DNA of 64,000 nt from positions 1 through 64,000 of the forward strand of contig NZ_JXTG01000006.1 of assembly GCF_000833605.1 (NCBI RefSeq), in the 5' to 3' direction. Shown here piece by piece: positions 57,237-64,000 of the stretch; position 1 is the first letter of the stretch; each line of letters begins with the position of its first letter. The stretch is from Anoxybacillus ayderensis. GTDB taxonomy: Bacteria; Bacillota; Bacilli; Bacillales; Anoxybacillaceae. The position numbers and the translations under genes were made by a program. The notes under the pieces were generated by a model that saw only the letters and a program-made list of their open reading frames with translations, was not told the origin of the DNA and ran no database searches.

Positions 57237-57815
57237 GTGGAAGCAATCTTACGTGAAATTTTAGGGAAGTTGACGAGTATTGAGAGTCATTTTTTGCAAT
57301 TTCAACAAGAAGTGCGCGAAAGATTTGCGCAAATTGATGAGCGCTTTGCCCAGATCGATGAGAGATTTAAGCAAATTGATGAAAGATTTGCCCAGATCGA
57401 TGAGAGATTTAAGCAAATTGATGAGCGCTTTGCGCAGATCGACGAAAGATTTGCGCAAATTGATGAAAGATTTGCCCAGATTGATAAACGGTTTGCGCAG
57501 ATTGACGAGCGGTTTGCTAATATGGAAAGTCGGTTAGATGCGCTTGAACAAGAAATGAAAGAAACAAATGAGCGCATCAGTCGCCTGGAGGAAGAGATGT
57601 GCGATGTCAAGAAACGTCTCGAGCATGTTGAAACACAGCTAAGCGACGTAAAAGAAACAGTGCAACGTTTAGAAATTCAACTAGCCGACGATGTGCGCAC
57701 ATTACTGCAAAACATTTATAAAAAGATCGACGAAAAAGGATTTGAAATTTACGCCCTCAACAAACGCTTACTCAGAGTCGAAGCCTCTATCGAGCAACTA
57801 CAATCGCAAGTGTAA
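57237..57815 (+). CDS. Heptad-repeat coiled-coil protein
   Basis: The protein has 192 residues, with no signal peptide. After 28 residues it contains nine heptads of the type RFAQIDE (two are RFKQIDE, one RFAQIDK), a degenerate tenth, then more irregular coiled coil ([20 protein letters not shown]). It should form a long parallel coiled coil. The GTG start follows AAAGGGGG. The function is unknown. The location between hpf and secA is otherwise conserved housekeeping, so it is an insertion into that order. Confidence 0.75.
   Translation: MEAILREILGKLTSIESHFLQFQQEVRERFAQIDERFAQIDERFKQIDERFAQIDERFKQIDERFAQIDERFAQIDERFAQIDKRFAQIDERFANMESRLDALEQEMKETNERISRLEEEMCDVKKRLEHVETQLSDVKETVQRLEIQLADDVRTLLQNIYKKIDEKGFEIYALNKRLLRVEASIEQLQSQV
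57321..57530 (+). repeat. Tandem 21-bp repeats encoding RFAQIDE heptads
   Basis: Nine 21-bp units run from 57321 to 57509, and a degenerate tenth ends at 57530. Units vary at synonymous positions (for example AGATTTGCGCAAATTGATGAG versus CGCTTTGCCCAGATCGAT, quoted in part). Such arrays change copy number in frame by slippage or recombination. Confidence 0.9.
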
Positions 57816-57816
57816 T

Positions 57817-57838
57817 CCAGCGAAGAAGCTGGTTTTTT
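57817..57838 (+). terminator. Terminator before secA
   Basis: CCAGC-GAAGAA-GCTGG is followed by six T residues, directly after the coiled-coil gene. Confidence 0.75.
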
Positions 57839-57867
57839 CTTTTTTCCCATCCCCTTTTCCGTATGAG

Positions 57868-57896
57868 TTGTCACCTTTTCTTGTAAGTGATATGAT
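57868..57896 (+). promoter_or_regulatory. Sigma-A promoter of secA
   Basis: TTGTCA (57868-57873), 17 bases, then TATGAT (57891-57896), 37 bases before the secA start. Confidence 0.75.
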
Positions 57897-57933
57897 GGTA
57901 ATTAGCGACTATATAAGCAAGGGGCGTTTTTGT

Positions 57934-60438
57934 ATGCTTGGAATGTTAAAAAAAGTGTTTGATCCGAATAAACGACAAATTGCGCGATTAGAAAAAATCG
58001 CGAATGAAATTGATGCGCTCGGTCCGCAAATGGCGCAGCTTTCTGATGACGAATTGCGTCAAAAAACAGAGCAATTTAAAGCTCGTCTTGAAAAAGGAGA
58101 AACGCTTGATGATTTGCTTGTTGAAGCGTTTGCGGTTGTTCGCGAAGCAGCAAAGCGCGTGCTTGGCATGTATCCGTATAAAGTGCAATTAATGGGAGGC
58201 ATCGCGCTTCATGAAGGCAACATCGCTGAAATGAAGACTGGGGAAGGAAAAACGTTAACCGCAACGATGCCTGTCTATTTAAATGCATTAACAGGAAAAG
58301 GCGTCCATGTCGTGACGGTAAACGAGTACTTAGCTAGCCGCGACGCGAACGAAATGGGCAGATTGTATCAGTTTTTAGGCTTATCTGTCGGACTAAATTT
58401 AAGCAATATGTCGCGCGAAGAAAAACAAGCGGCTTACAACGCCGATATTACGTACGGAACGAATAACGAATTCGGTTTCGATTATTTGCGCGATAACATG
58501 GTGTTATATAAAGAACATATGGTACAACGTCCGCTTCATTATGCGATTATTGACGAAGTGGACTCGATTTTAATTGATGAAGCGCGTACACCGCTCATTA
58601 TTTCAGGTACAGCGCAAAAGTCTACAAAATTGTACATTCAAGCGAATGCGTTCGTTCGCACATTAAAACGGGATGTCGATTATACGTACGATGAAAAAAC
58701 GAAAAGCGTGCAGCTCACGGAAGAAGGAATGAACAAAGCAGAGCGCGCGTTTGGAATCGATAACTTATTCGATTTAAAACATGTGACGTTAAACCATCAT
58801 ATTAACCAAGCATTGCGTGCGCACGTTGTCATGCAGCGCGACGTCGATTATGTCGTTGAAGACGGAAAAATCGTCATCGTTGACCCGTTTACCGGTCGCC
58901 TCATGCGCGGACGCCGATATAGCGATGGGCTTCATCAAGCGATCGAAGCAAAAGAAGGGCTTGAGATTCAAAATGAATCGATGACGCTGGCGACGATTAC
59001 GTTCCAAAACTATTTCCGTATGTACGAGAAGCTTGCGGGGATGACGGGAACAGCGAAAACAGAAGAAGAAGAGTTTCGCAACATTTACAATATGCAAGTT
59101 GTCGTCATCCCGACAAATAAACCAGTCATTCGTGATGATCGTCCAGACTTAATTTATCGCACGATGGAAGGAAAGTTTCGTGCAGTTGTCGAGGATATTG
59201 CGGAACGTCATGCGAAAGGACAACCTGTCCTCGTCGGTACGGTGTCGATTGAAACGTCTGAATTGTTGTCAAGCATGTTAACGAAGCGCGGCATTCGCCA
59301 TAACGTATTAAATGCGAAAAACCATGCGAAAGAGGCAGAAATTATCGCCCAAGCAGGTCAAAAAGGTGCGGTAACGATTGCGACGAACATGGCAGGACGC
59401 GGAACGGACATTAAACTTGGCGAAGGTGTGCGCGAGCTTGGCGGTTTAGCGGTCATCGGGACAGAGCGTCACGAAAGTCGCCGCATCGATAATCAGCTGC
59501 GCGGTCGTTCTGGTCGTCAAGGAGATCCGGGGGTATCGCAATTTTACTTGTCGCTTGAAGATGAACTGATGCGTCGCTTCGGTTCAGAAAATATGATGGC
59601 GATGATGGATCGTTTAGGTATGGACGATTCACAGCCAATTCAAAGTAAAATCGTTTCAAAGGCGGTTGAGTCGGCACAAAAACGTGTCGAAGGAAATAAC
59701 TTCGATGCACGTAAACAACTATTGCAGTACGACGACGTATTGCGTGAACAACGCGAAATTATTTATCGTCAACGTTTCCAGGTGCTTGATTCAGAAAACT
59801 TGCGCGATATTGTTGAAAAAATGATTCAATCGGTCATCGAGCGCGTCGTGCGCATGCACACGCCAGAAGATGAAATGCCAGAAGAATGGAACGTGCAAGC
59901 AATTGTTGATTATGTGCAAGCGAACCTTCTTTATGAAGGGGATGTGACGATTAACGACTTGCGCGGTAAAGATCCGGAAGAAATGATTGAATTCATTTGG
60001 AATAAAGTGCGCGCACGTTATGACGAAAAAGAAAGCCGCATTCCAGCCGAGCAAATGCGCGAGTTTGAGCGCGTCATCGTCTTGCGTGCTGTCGATATGA
60101 AATGGATGGAGCACATTGATGCGATGGAACAGCTGCGCCAAGGTATTCATTTGCGTGCGTACGGTCAAATTGATCCGTTGCGTGAATATCAAATGGAAGG
60201 ATATGCGATGTTTGAAGCGATGATCGCTTCCATTGAAGAAGAAGTCGCACGTTACATCATGAAAGCGGAAATCGAAAACAACCTTGAGCGACAAGAAGTG
60301 GCAAAAGGTGAGGCGGTCCATCCGAAAGAAGGCGAAGAAGTGAAGCGCAAGCCGGTGAAAAAAGCGGTGGAAGTTGGTCGGAATGATCCGTGCCCGTGCG
60401 GAAGCGGAAAAAAATATAAACATTGTTGTGGACGATAA
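57934..60438 (+). CDS. secA: Preprotein translocase ATPase SecA
   Basis: The protein has 834 residues, usual for Bacillaceae SecA. Motifs include [19 protein letters not shown] (Walker A), [20 protein letters not shown] (Walker B), [34 protein letters not shown] and a C-terminal zinc motif [15 protein letters not shown]. It drives export through SecYEG. ATG 57934 is preceded by AAGGGG. prfB follows after a small hairpin. Confidence 0.98.
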   Translation: MLGMLKKVFDPNKRQIARLEKIANEIDALGPQMAQLSDDELRQKTEQFKARLEKGETLDDLLVEAFAVVREAAKRVLGMYPYKVQLMGGIALHEGNIAEMKTGEGKTLTATMPVYLNALTGKGVHVVTVNEYLASRDANEMGRLYQFLGLSVGLNLSNMSREEKQAAYNADITYGTNNEFGFDYLRDNMVLYKEHMVQRPLHYAIIDEVDSILIDEARTPLIISGTAQKSTKLYIQANAFVRTLKRDVDYTYDEKTKSVQLTEEGMNKAERAFGIDNLFDLKHVTLNHHINQALRAHVVMQRDVDYVVEDGKIVIVDPFTGRLMRGRRYSDGLHQAIEAKEGLEIQNESMTLATITFQNYFRMYEKLAGMTGTAKTEEEEFRNIYNMQVVVIPTNKPVIRDDRPDLIYRTMEGKFRAVVEDIAERHAKGQPVLVGTVSIETSELLSSMLTKRGIRHNVLNAKNHAKEAEIIAQAGQKGAVTIATNMAGRGTDIKLGEGVRELGGLAVIGTERHESRRIDNQLRGRSGRQGDPGVSQFYLSLEDELMRRFGSENMMAMMDRLGMDDSQPIQSKIVSKAVESAQKRVEGNNFDARKQLLQYDDVLREQREIIYRQRFQVLDSENLRDIVEKMIQSVIERVVRMHTPEDEMPEEWNVQAIVDYVQANLLYEGDVTINDLRGKDPEEMIEFIWNKVRARYDEKESRIPAEQMREFERVIVLRAVDMKWMEHIDAMEQLRQGIHLRAYGQIDPLREYQMEGYAMFEAMIASIEEEVARYIMKAEIENNLERQEVAKGEAVHPKEGEEVKRKPVKKAVEVGRNDPCPCGSGKKYKHCCGR

Positions 60439-60516
60439 GTGAGGGACTTTTCCCTCGCTTTCGTTATGTTGCGTTCGTGATGACGTTTGAATACAATAAT
60501 GGTTGAGGTGAATGAC

Positions 60517-61627
60517 ATGATCGATTTAGTAGAAATTAAGCAAGAGCTTGAGAAAATGGCTAAGCGATTAGCGGATATTAGGGGGTCTCTTTGACCTCGA
60601 AACGAAAGAAGCGCGCATTGAACAGCTAGAAGCACAAATGGCTGCCTCTGATTTTTGGGACGATCAAAAAGCTGCACAAGCGGTCATTAGTGAAGCAAAT
60701 GCACTAAAAGATTTAGTTGGTGAGTTTCGTTCGCTTGAAGAGCGATTTGAAAATTTAGAAGTGACGTACGAGCTTGTTAAAGAAGAGCCAGATGAAGAAT
60801 TGCAAAAAGAGCTCGTGTCTGAGGCGAAAAAATTATCGAAAGACTTTAGTGAATTTGAACTGCAATTGTTGTTAAATGAACCGTATGATAAAAATAACGC
60901 CATTTTAGAACTTCATCCTGGCGCAGGTGGAACAGAGTCGCAAGATTGGGCGTCGATGTTGTTGCGCATGTATACGCGCTGGGCGGAGAAAAAAGGATAC
61001 AAAGTGGAAACGCTCGATTATTTACCGGGTGAGGAAGCAGGAATTAAAAGTGTCACGTTGTTAATTAAAGGGCATAATGCATACGGATATTTAAAAGCGG
61101 AAAAAGGCGTCCATCGCCTCGTGCGCATTTCACCGTTTGATGCTTCTGGTCGCCGTCATACGTCGTTCGTTTCGTGCGAAGTTGTACCTGAATTTGATGA
61201 CAACATTGAAATTGATGTGCGTCCAGATGAAATAAAAGTCGATACGTATCGTTCGAGCGGTGCCGGCGGTCAGCACGTCAATACGACAGATTCGGCTGTA
61301 CGCATTACACATATTCCAACAGGCATTGTCGTCACATGCCAATCAGAGCGTTCGCAAATTAAAAACCGCGAAAAAGCGATGAATATGTTAAAGGCGAAAT
61401 TGTATCAAAAGAAATTAGAGGAGCAACAGGCGGAGCTCGCAGAAATTCGCGGCGAACAAAAAGAAATTGGCTGGGGAAGCCAAATTCGTTCTTACGTGTT
61501 TCATCCGTACTCGCTTGTAAAAGATCATCGGACAAATACCGAAGTCGGAAATGTGCAAGCGGTCATGGACGGAGAAATTGACGTCTTTATCGACGCATAT
61601 TTACGTTCGAAATTAAAACAAGGATAA
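60517..61627 (+). CDS. prfB: Peptide chain release factor 2 with programmed +1 frameshift
   Basis: The product has 369 residues. Twenty-five zero-frame codons from ATG 60517 end at TGA 60592-60594; a +1 shift at CTT continues from GAC (60593) to the stop at 61627. RF2 hallmarks are [13 protein letters not shown] (stop-codon recognition) and [10 protein letters not shown] (GGQ peptidyl-tRNA hydrolysis). It recognises UGA and UAA. The gene is intact; the apparent break is normal autoregulation. GAGGTG precedes the start. Confidence 0.97.
60580..60595 (+). promoter_or_regulatory. prfB programmed frameshift site
   Basis: AGG GGG TCT CTT TGA C: the internal Shine-Dalgarno AGGGGG, slippery CTT and poor-context TGA C match the classic RF2 autoregulatory site. 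Confidence 0.97.
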
Positions 61628-61651
61628 GGTGTCCGACATGGGCACCTTTTT
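61626..61651 (+). terminator. Terminator after prfB
   Basis: AAGGTG (61626-61631) pairs with CACCTT (61643-61648), with extra C-G pairs inside, followed by a T-run. Confidence 0.7.
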
Positions 61652-61711
61652 GTGTATTGACCCCTGAAAAAAGAGCGTGATAATCTGGACATAACGAAAG
61701 GAGGGAGTAAC

Positions 61712-61969
61712 ATGGCAGTAGACAAAAAATTGCTCCATGAGATGATTGAACAGTTAAACGAATCCGATCAACAATTAGCCTACGAATTTTTATTGCATTT
61801 ACTGCAAAAAGCAAAAAAAGATCATAAATGGTGGGATGAAATGGAAGAAGTAAGCGAAGAAGAAGCGTTGTTAACAGAAGAAGAAAAACGCCAGTTACAA
61901 GGAGATGAAGGATATGTGACTGGTGGTGATGCAAAACGTGAATTTGGCTTACAAATTGATTTACCGTAA
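61712..61969 (+). CDS. Probable antitoxin
   Basis: The protein has 85 residues and is acidic and helical (LLHEMIEQLNESDQQLAYEF, KWWDEMEEVSEEEALLTEEE). Its position before a RelE-like toxin gene, overlapping it, is the usual antitoxin arrangement. AGGAGGG precedes the ATG. The DNA-binding type is not clear. Confidence 0.75.
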   Translation: MAVDKKLLHEMIEQLNESDQQLAYEFLLHLLQKAKKDHKWWDEMEEVSEEEALLTEEEKRQLQGDEGYVTGGDAKREFGLQIDLP

Positions 61970-62198
61970 GGAAGCGGTAAAATTTCTTGCTAAGCAGGAG
62001 AAAGAAGTACAAGAACGGATCGCTATAGCGTTAAAAGGATTGCTTTACATTCCTCCTCAAGGAGACATTAAAAAAATGAGAGGACACCAAGGTTTGTACC
62101 GTTTACGTGTTGGCACATACCGCATTCTTTTCCGCATTGATCACCACGAGCAAATGATTTACATCGAGGCTATTGGAAATCGAGGAGATGTATATTAA
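61923..62198 (+). CDS. RelE/ParE-family toxin
   Basis: The protein is up to 91 residues. YRKEAVKFLAKQEKEVQERI, MRGHQGLYRLRVGTYRILFR and IEAIGNRGDVY match the RelE/ParE fold, with the basic residues on the last strands. The gene starts inside the antitoxin gene (GTG 61923 or 61926, ATG 61929, or GTG 61938; the start is uncertain), so expression is coupled. Members of this family cleave ribosome-bound mRNA or inhibit gyrase; which applies here is unknown. Confidence 0.88.
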   Translation: MVMQNVNLAYKLIYRKEAVKFLAKQEKEVQERIAIALKGLLYIPPQGDIKKMRGHQGLYRLRVGTYRILFRIDHHEQMIYIEAIGNRGDVY

Positions 62199-62287
62199 CT
62201 TCACTATATTAAATCATTATTGCGTTAATTCGATGTCATTTACTTCCTATATCGGGCATGCTATACTCACGAGGGAAGGTGAGAAGC

Positions 62288-63148
62288 ATGCGAAAAAGAA
62301 GCAACATAACAAATCCATTTGTTGAAAAAGTGCTCGAATACGTATACATTCTTGTCGGCTCGGCTGTTGTGGCCGTTGCGTTCAATTTATTTTTACTTCC
62401 GAATCGTGTTGCATCAGGTGGGGTAAGCGGCATCAGTACGATTTTACATGCGACGCTCGGTTGGCAGCCAGCATACGTACAATGGGCGCTTAACATTCCG
62501 CTATTTATCGCAGGTGTGCTATTGCTTGGAAAGCAGTTTGGTGTAAAAACGTTAGTCGGTACCGCCTTTTTACCGTTTGTCGTTTATTTGACACATGACG
62601 TGGCACCGGCAACGCACGATCCATTGCTTGGGGCACTGTTTGGCGGCATTGGCGTCGGCGTAGGACTAGGCATCGTTTTCCGTGGTCGCGCATCGACAGG
62701 TGGAACAGATTTAGCTGCTCAAATTATTCATAAATATACAGGTTTATCGTTAGGGACGTGCGTCATTTTAATTGATGGTTTAATCGTTTTAACCGCAGCG
62801 TTTGTGTTCGATTTAGAACGGGCGCTATATGCATTAATTGCGTTATTTGTAACGAGTAAAACGATTGACTTTGTCCAAGTTGGTTTTGGCAATTCAAAAA
62901 TGGCGATGATTATTACAACGAAAGAAGAACAAGTGCGGGAAGCGATTTTGCATAAAATTGACCGCGGTGTGACAAAACTACATGCATACGGTGGATATAC
63001 AGAAAAAGAGCGCACGATGCTTATGTGCGTTGTGGCACAAAGCGAGTTCACAAAATTGAAACAATTAGTGAAAACCATTGATCCGTCTGCATTTGTCGTC
63101 GTTATGGATGCAGCGGAAGTGCTTGGCGAAGGATTTAAACGTGCCTAA
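62288..63148 (+). CDS. yvjA: YitT-family membrane protein with DUF2179 domain
   Basis: The protein is about 286 residues. Five to six membrane segments (from YVYILVGSAVVAVAFNLFLL) include NRVASGGVSGISTIL and GRASTGGTDLAAQII. A cytoplasmic C-terminal DUF2179 domain follows (KMAMIITTKEEQVREAILHK, GVTKLHAYGGYTEKERTMLM). The function is unknown. ATG 62288 is preceded by AAGGTGAG. Position near prfB and cccB fits yvjA. Confidence 0.9.
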   Translation: MRKRSNITNPFVEKVLEYVYILVGSAVVAVAFNLFLLPNRVASGGVSGISTILHATLGWQPAYVQWALNIPLFIAGVLLLGKQFGVKTLVGTAFLPFVVYLTHDVAPATHDPLLGALFGGIGVGVGLGIVFRGRASTGGTDLAAQIIHKYTGLSLGTCVILIDGLIVLTAAFVFDLERALYALIALFVTSKTIDFVQVGFGNSKMAMIITTKEEQVREAILHKIDRGVTKLHAYGGYTEKERTMLMCVVAQSEFTKLKQLVKTIDPSAFVVVMDAAEVLGEGFKRA

Positions 63149-63206
63149 CGTAAAAACGATGCGATATAATAGAAGTGTATGAAAATGTTGACAAGGGGGA
63201 TTTCGT

Positions 63207-63533
63207 ATGAAGAAGAAGCTACTTAGCTTATTTGCTGGCACAGCGATCATTTTGGCTGCCTGTGGCGGAGGGGATAGCGCGAGCGAGAAACCAGCCAACG
63301 GTGGCGGGGATACAGCTTCAGCCGCAGAAGCCGCTTACAAAAAATCATGTGCAAGCTGCCATGGACAAAACTTAGAAGGTGGCGTTGGTCCTGCACTTGA
63401 TAAAGCAGGTGGAAAATTTTCGCAAGAAGAAATTAAAGATATTATCGCAAACGGTCGCGGCGGTATGCCAGGTGGTCTACTCCAAGGCGACGATGTCGAT
63501 AAAGTAGCGGAATGGTTAGCAGCGAAAAAATAA
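63207..63533 (+). CDS. cccB: Membrane-anchored cytochrome c-551
   Basis: The protein has 108 residues. A lipoprotein signal with lipobox LAAC is followed by a Gly/Ser/Ala linker and a class I cytochrome c domain with haem motif CASCH and the axial Met in GRGGMPGG. It carries electrons on the outer face of the membrane. AAGGGGG lies upstream of the ATG. The cccB-ftsE order matches B. subtilis. Confidence 0.95.
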   Translation: MKKKLLSLFAGTAIILAACGGGDSASEKPANGGGDTASAAEAAYKKSCASCHGQNLEGGVGPALDKAGGKFSQEEIKDIIANGRGGMPGGLLQGDDVDKVAEWLAAKK

Positions 63534-63562
63534 AGAGGATGCCAATGGGAGCATCCTCTTTT
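63532..63562 (+). terminator. cccB terminator
   Basis: AAAGAGGATGC pairs with GCATCCTCTTTT around a short loop just after the cccB stop. Confidence 0.85.
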
Positions 63563-63694
63563 CGTTTGTAACACTCTTGAAATATAACTGTAAATAAAAT
63601 TCGCCCCCTTTTTGTCGGAAATGATGATATAATGGACGAGGTAAGAATTTTGCAGGAATATGTAGAAAAACATCGAATACTTAGGTGGTTGCTT

Positions 63695-64000
63695 ATGATT
63701 GAAATGCAAGATGTATATAAAACGTATCCGAACGGAGTCATTGCATTAAACGGAATTTCCGTTCGTATTAAGCAAGGAGAATTTGTATATGTCGTCGGTC
63801 CGAGCGGCGCTGGGAAATCGACGTTTATTAAAATGATGTATCGCGAAGAAAAGCCGACAAGCGGAAAAATTATGATTAACGGTGTCAACTTAGCGAATAT
63901 AAAAGACAGCAAAGTGCCGTTGCTTCGCCGAAACATCGGAATCGTCTTTCAAGACTTTAAGCTTCTTCCCAAGTTAACCGTATATGAAAACGTCGCGTTT
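63695..64000 (+). CDS. ftsE: Cell-division ABC ATPase FtsE (cut by window edge)
   Basis: The visible 102 residues have MIEMQDVYKTYPNGVIALNG, Walker A GPSGAGKST and the Q-loop IGIVFQDFKLLPKLTVYENV, typical of FtsE. With FtsX it regulates wall hydrolases. AGGTGG precedes the ATG. The C-terminal half lies beyond 64000. Confidence 0.95.
   Translation, partial: MIEMQDVYKTYPNGVIALNGISVRIKQGEFVYVVGPSGAGKSTFIKMMYREEKPTSGKIMINGVNLANIKDSKVPLLRRNIGIVFQDFKLLPKLTVYENVAF

Noticed and set aside
60517-60594. Apparent nonsense mutation near the start of prfB
   Set aside because: AGGGGG-TCT-CTT-TGA-C is the standard RF2 programmed frameshift, and the +1 frame is complete; the gene is normal.
1-64000. tRNA, rRNA or replication origin
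   Set aside because: No cloverleaf, rRNA-like stretch or DnaA-box cluster was recognised by eye on either strand.

Overview
The window comes from a low-to-moderate GC, thermophilic-type Bacillaceae chromosome, most like Anoxybacillus or Geobacillus. This rests on the gene order degS-degU-degV-comFA-comFC / yvyF-flgM-flgN-flgK-flgL-yviE-fliW-csrA-hag / flaG-fliD-fliS-fliT-hpf-secA-prfB-yvjA-cccB-ftsE, which follows the Bacillus subtilis late-flagellar region, together with S-layer-homology (SLH) proteins and IS elements typical of thermophilic bacilli. No similarity search was possible; all identifications come from motifs, domain patterns and gene order.

Positions 1-1740 are mobile DNA: a partial ISL3 transposase and an IS630-type element whose transposase has an in-frame stop. 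Positions 1860-4800 (minus strand) hold an alpha/beta hydrolase, a multi-pass histidine kinase and a LuxR-type response regulator. Positions 5045-12627 are a bacteriocin-type island: a double-glycine peptide precursor, a small membrane protein (candidate immunity), a C39-peptidase ABC exporter, an HlyD-like adaptor, a CPBP protease and, unexpectedly for a monoderm, a TolC-like coiled-coil protein. Large palindromes flank the peptide gene.

Positions 13080-24550 are a cell-envelope region: a copper-amine-oxidase-N stalk protein, an SLH subtilase, an SLH amidase, an SLH lipoprotein, a SpoIID/LytB protein, a small coiled-coil secreted protein, tagO, an LCP ligase and yvyE. Positions 24740-29600 carry degSU, degV and comFA/comFC.

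Positions 29616-55330 are the flagellar region under several sigma-D-type promoters. It opens with a giant (about 1,530 aa) FliK/YlqG-like protein with six 100-residue repeats, a YlqH/FlhB-C-like protein, a first FliS and a first short flagellin. The conserved yaaR-yvyF-flgM...csrA genes follow, then the main flagellin gene hag. The hag gene is split by two related group I introns. The second intron starts with a 14-codon-plus-stop copy of the flagellin C-terminus, so unspliced RNA would also encode a full-length flagellin. This is the most unusual feature of the window. A free-standing LAGLIDADG endonuclease lies just downstream in the opposite orientation. A probable flagellin-glycosylation island follows (two GT2-TPR proteins, another glycosyltransferase, an FkbM methyltransferase, a broken GT4 gene and an IS3-family element), then flaG-fliD-fliS-fliT.

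Positions 55369-64000 are housekeeping: an HD-GYP protein lacking its metal-binding His, hpf, a heptad-repeat coiled-coil protein, secA, prfB with its programmed frameshift, a RelE-like toxin-antitoxin pair, a YitT-family protein, cccB and the start of ftsE.
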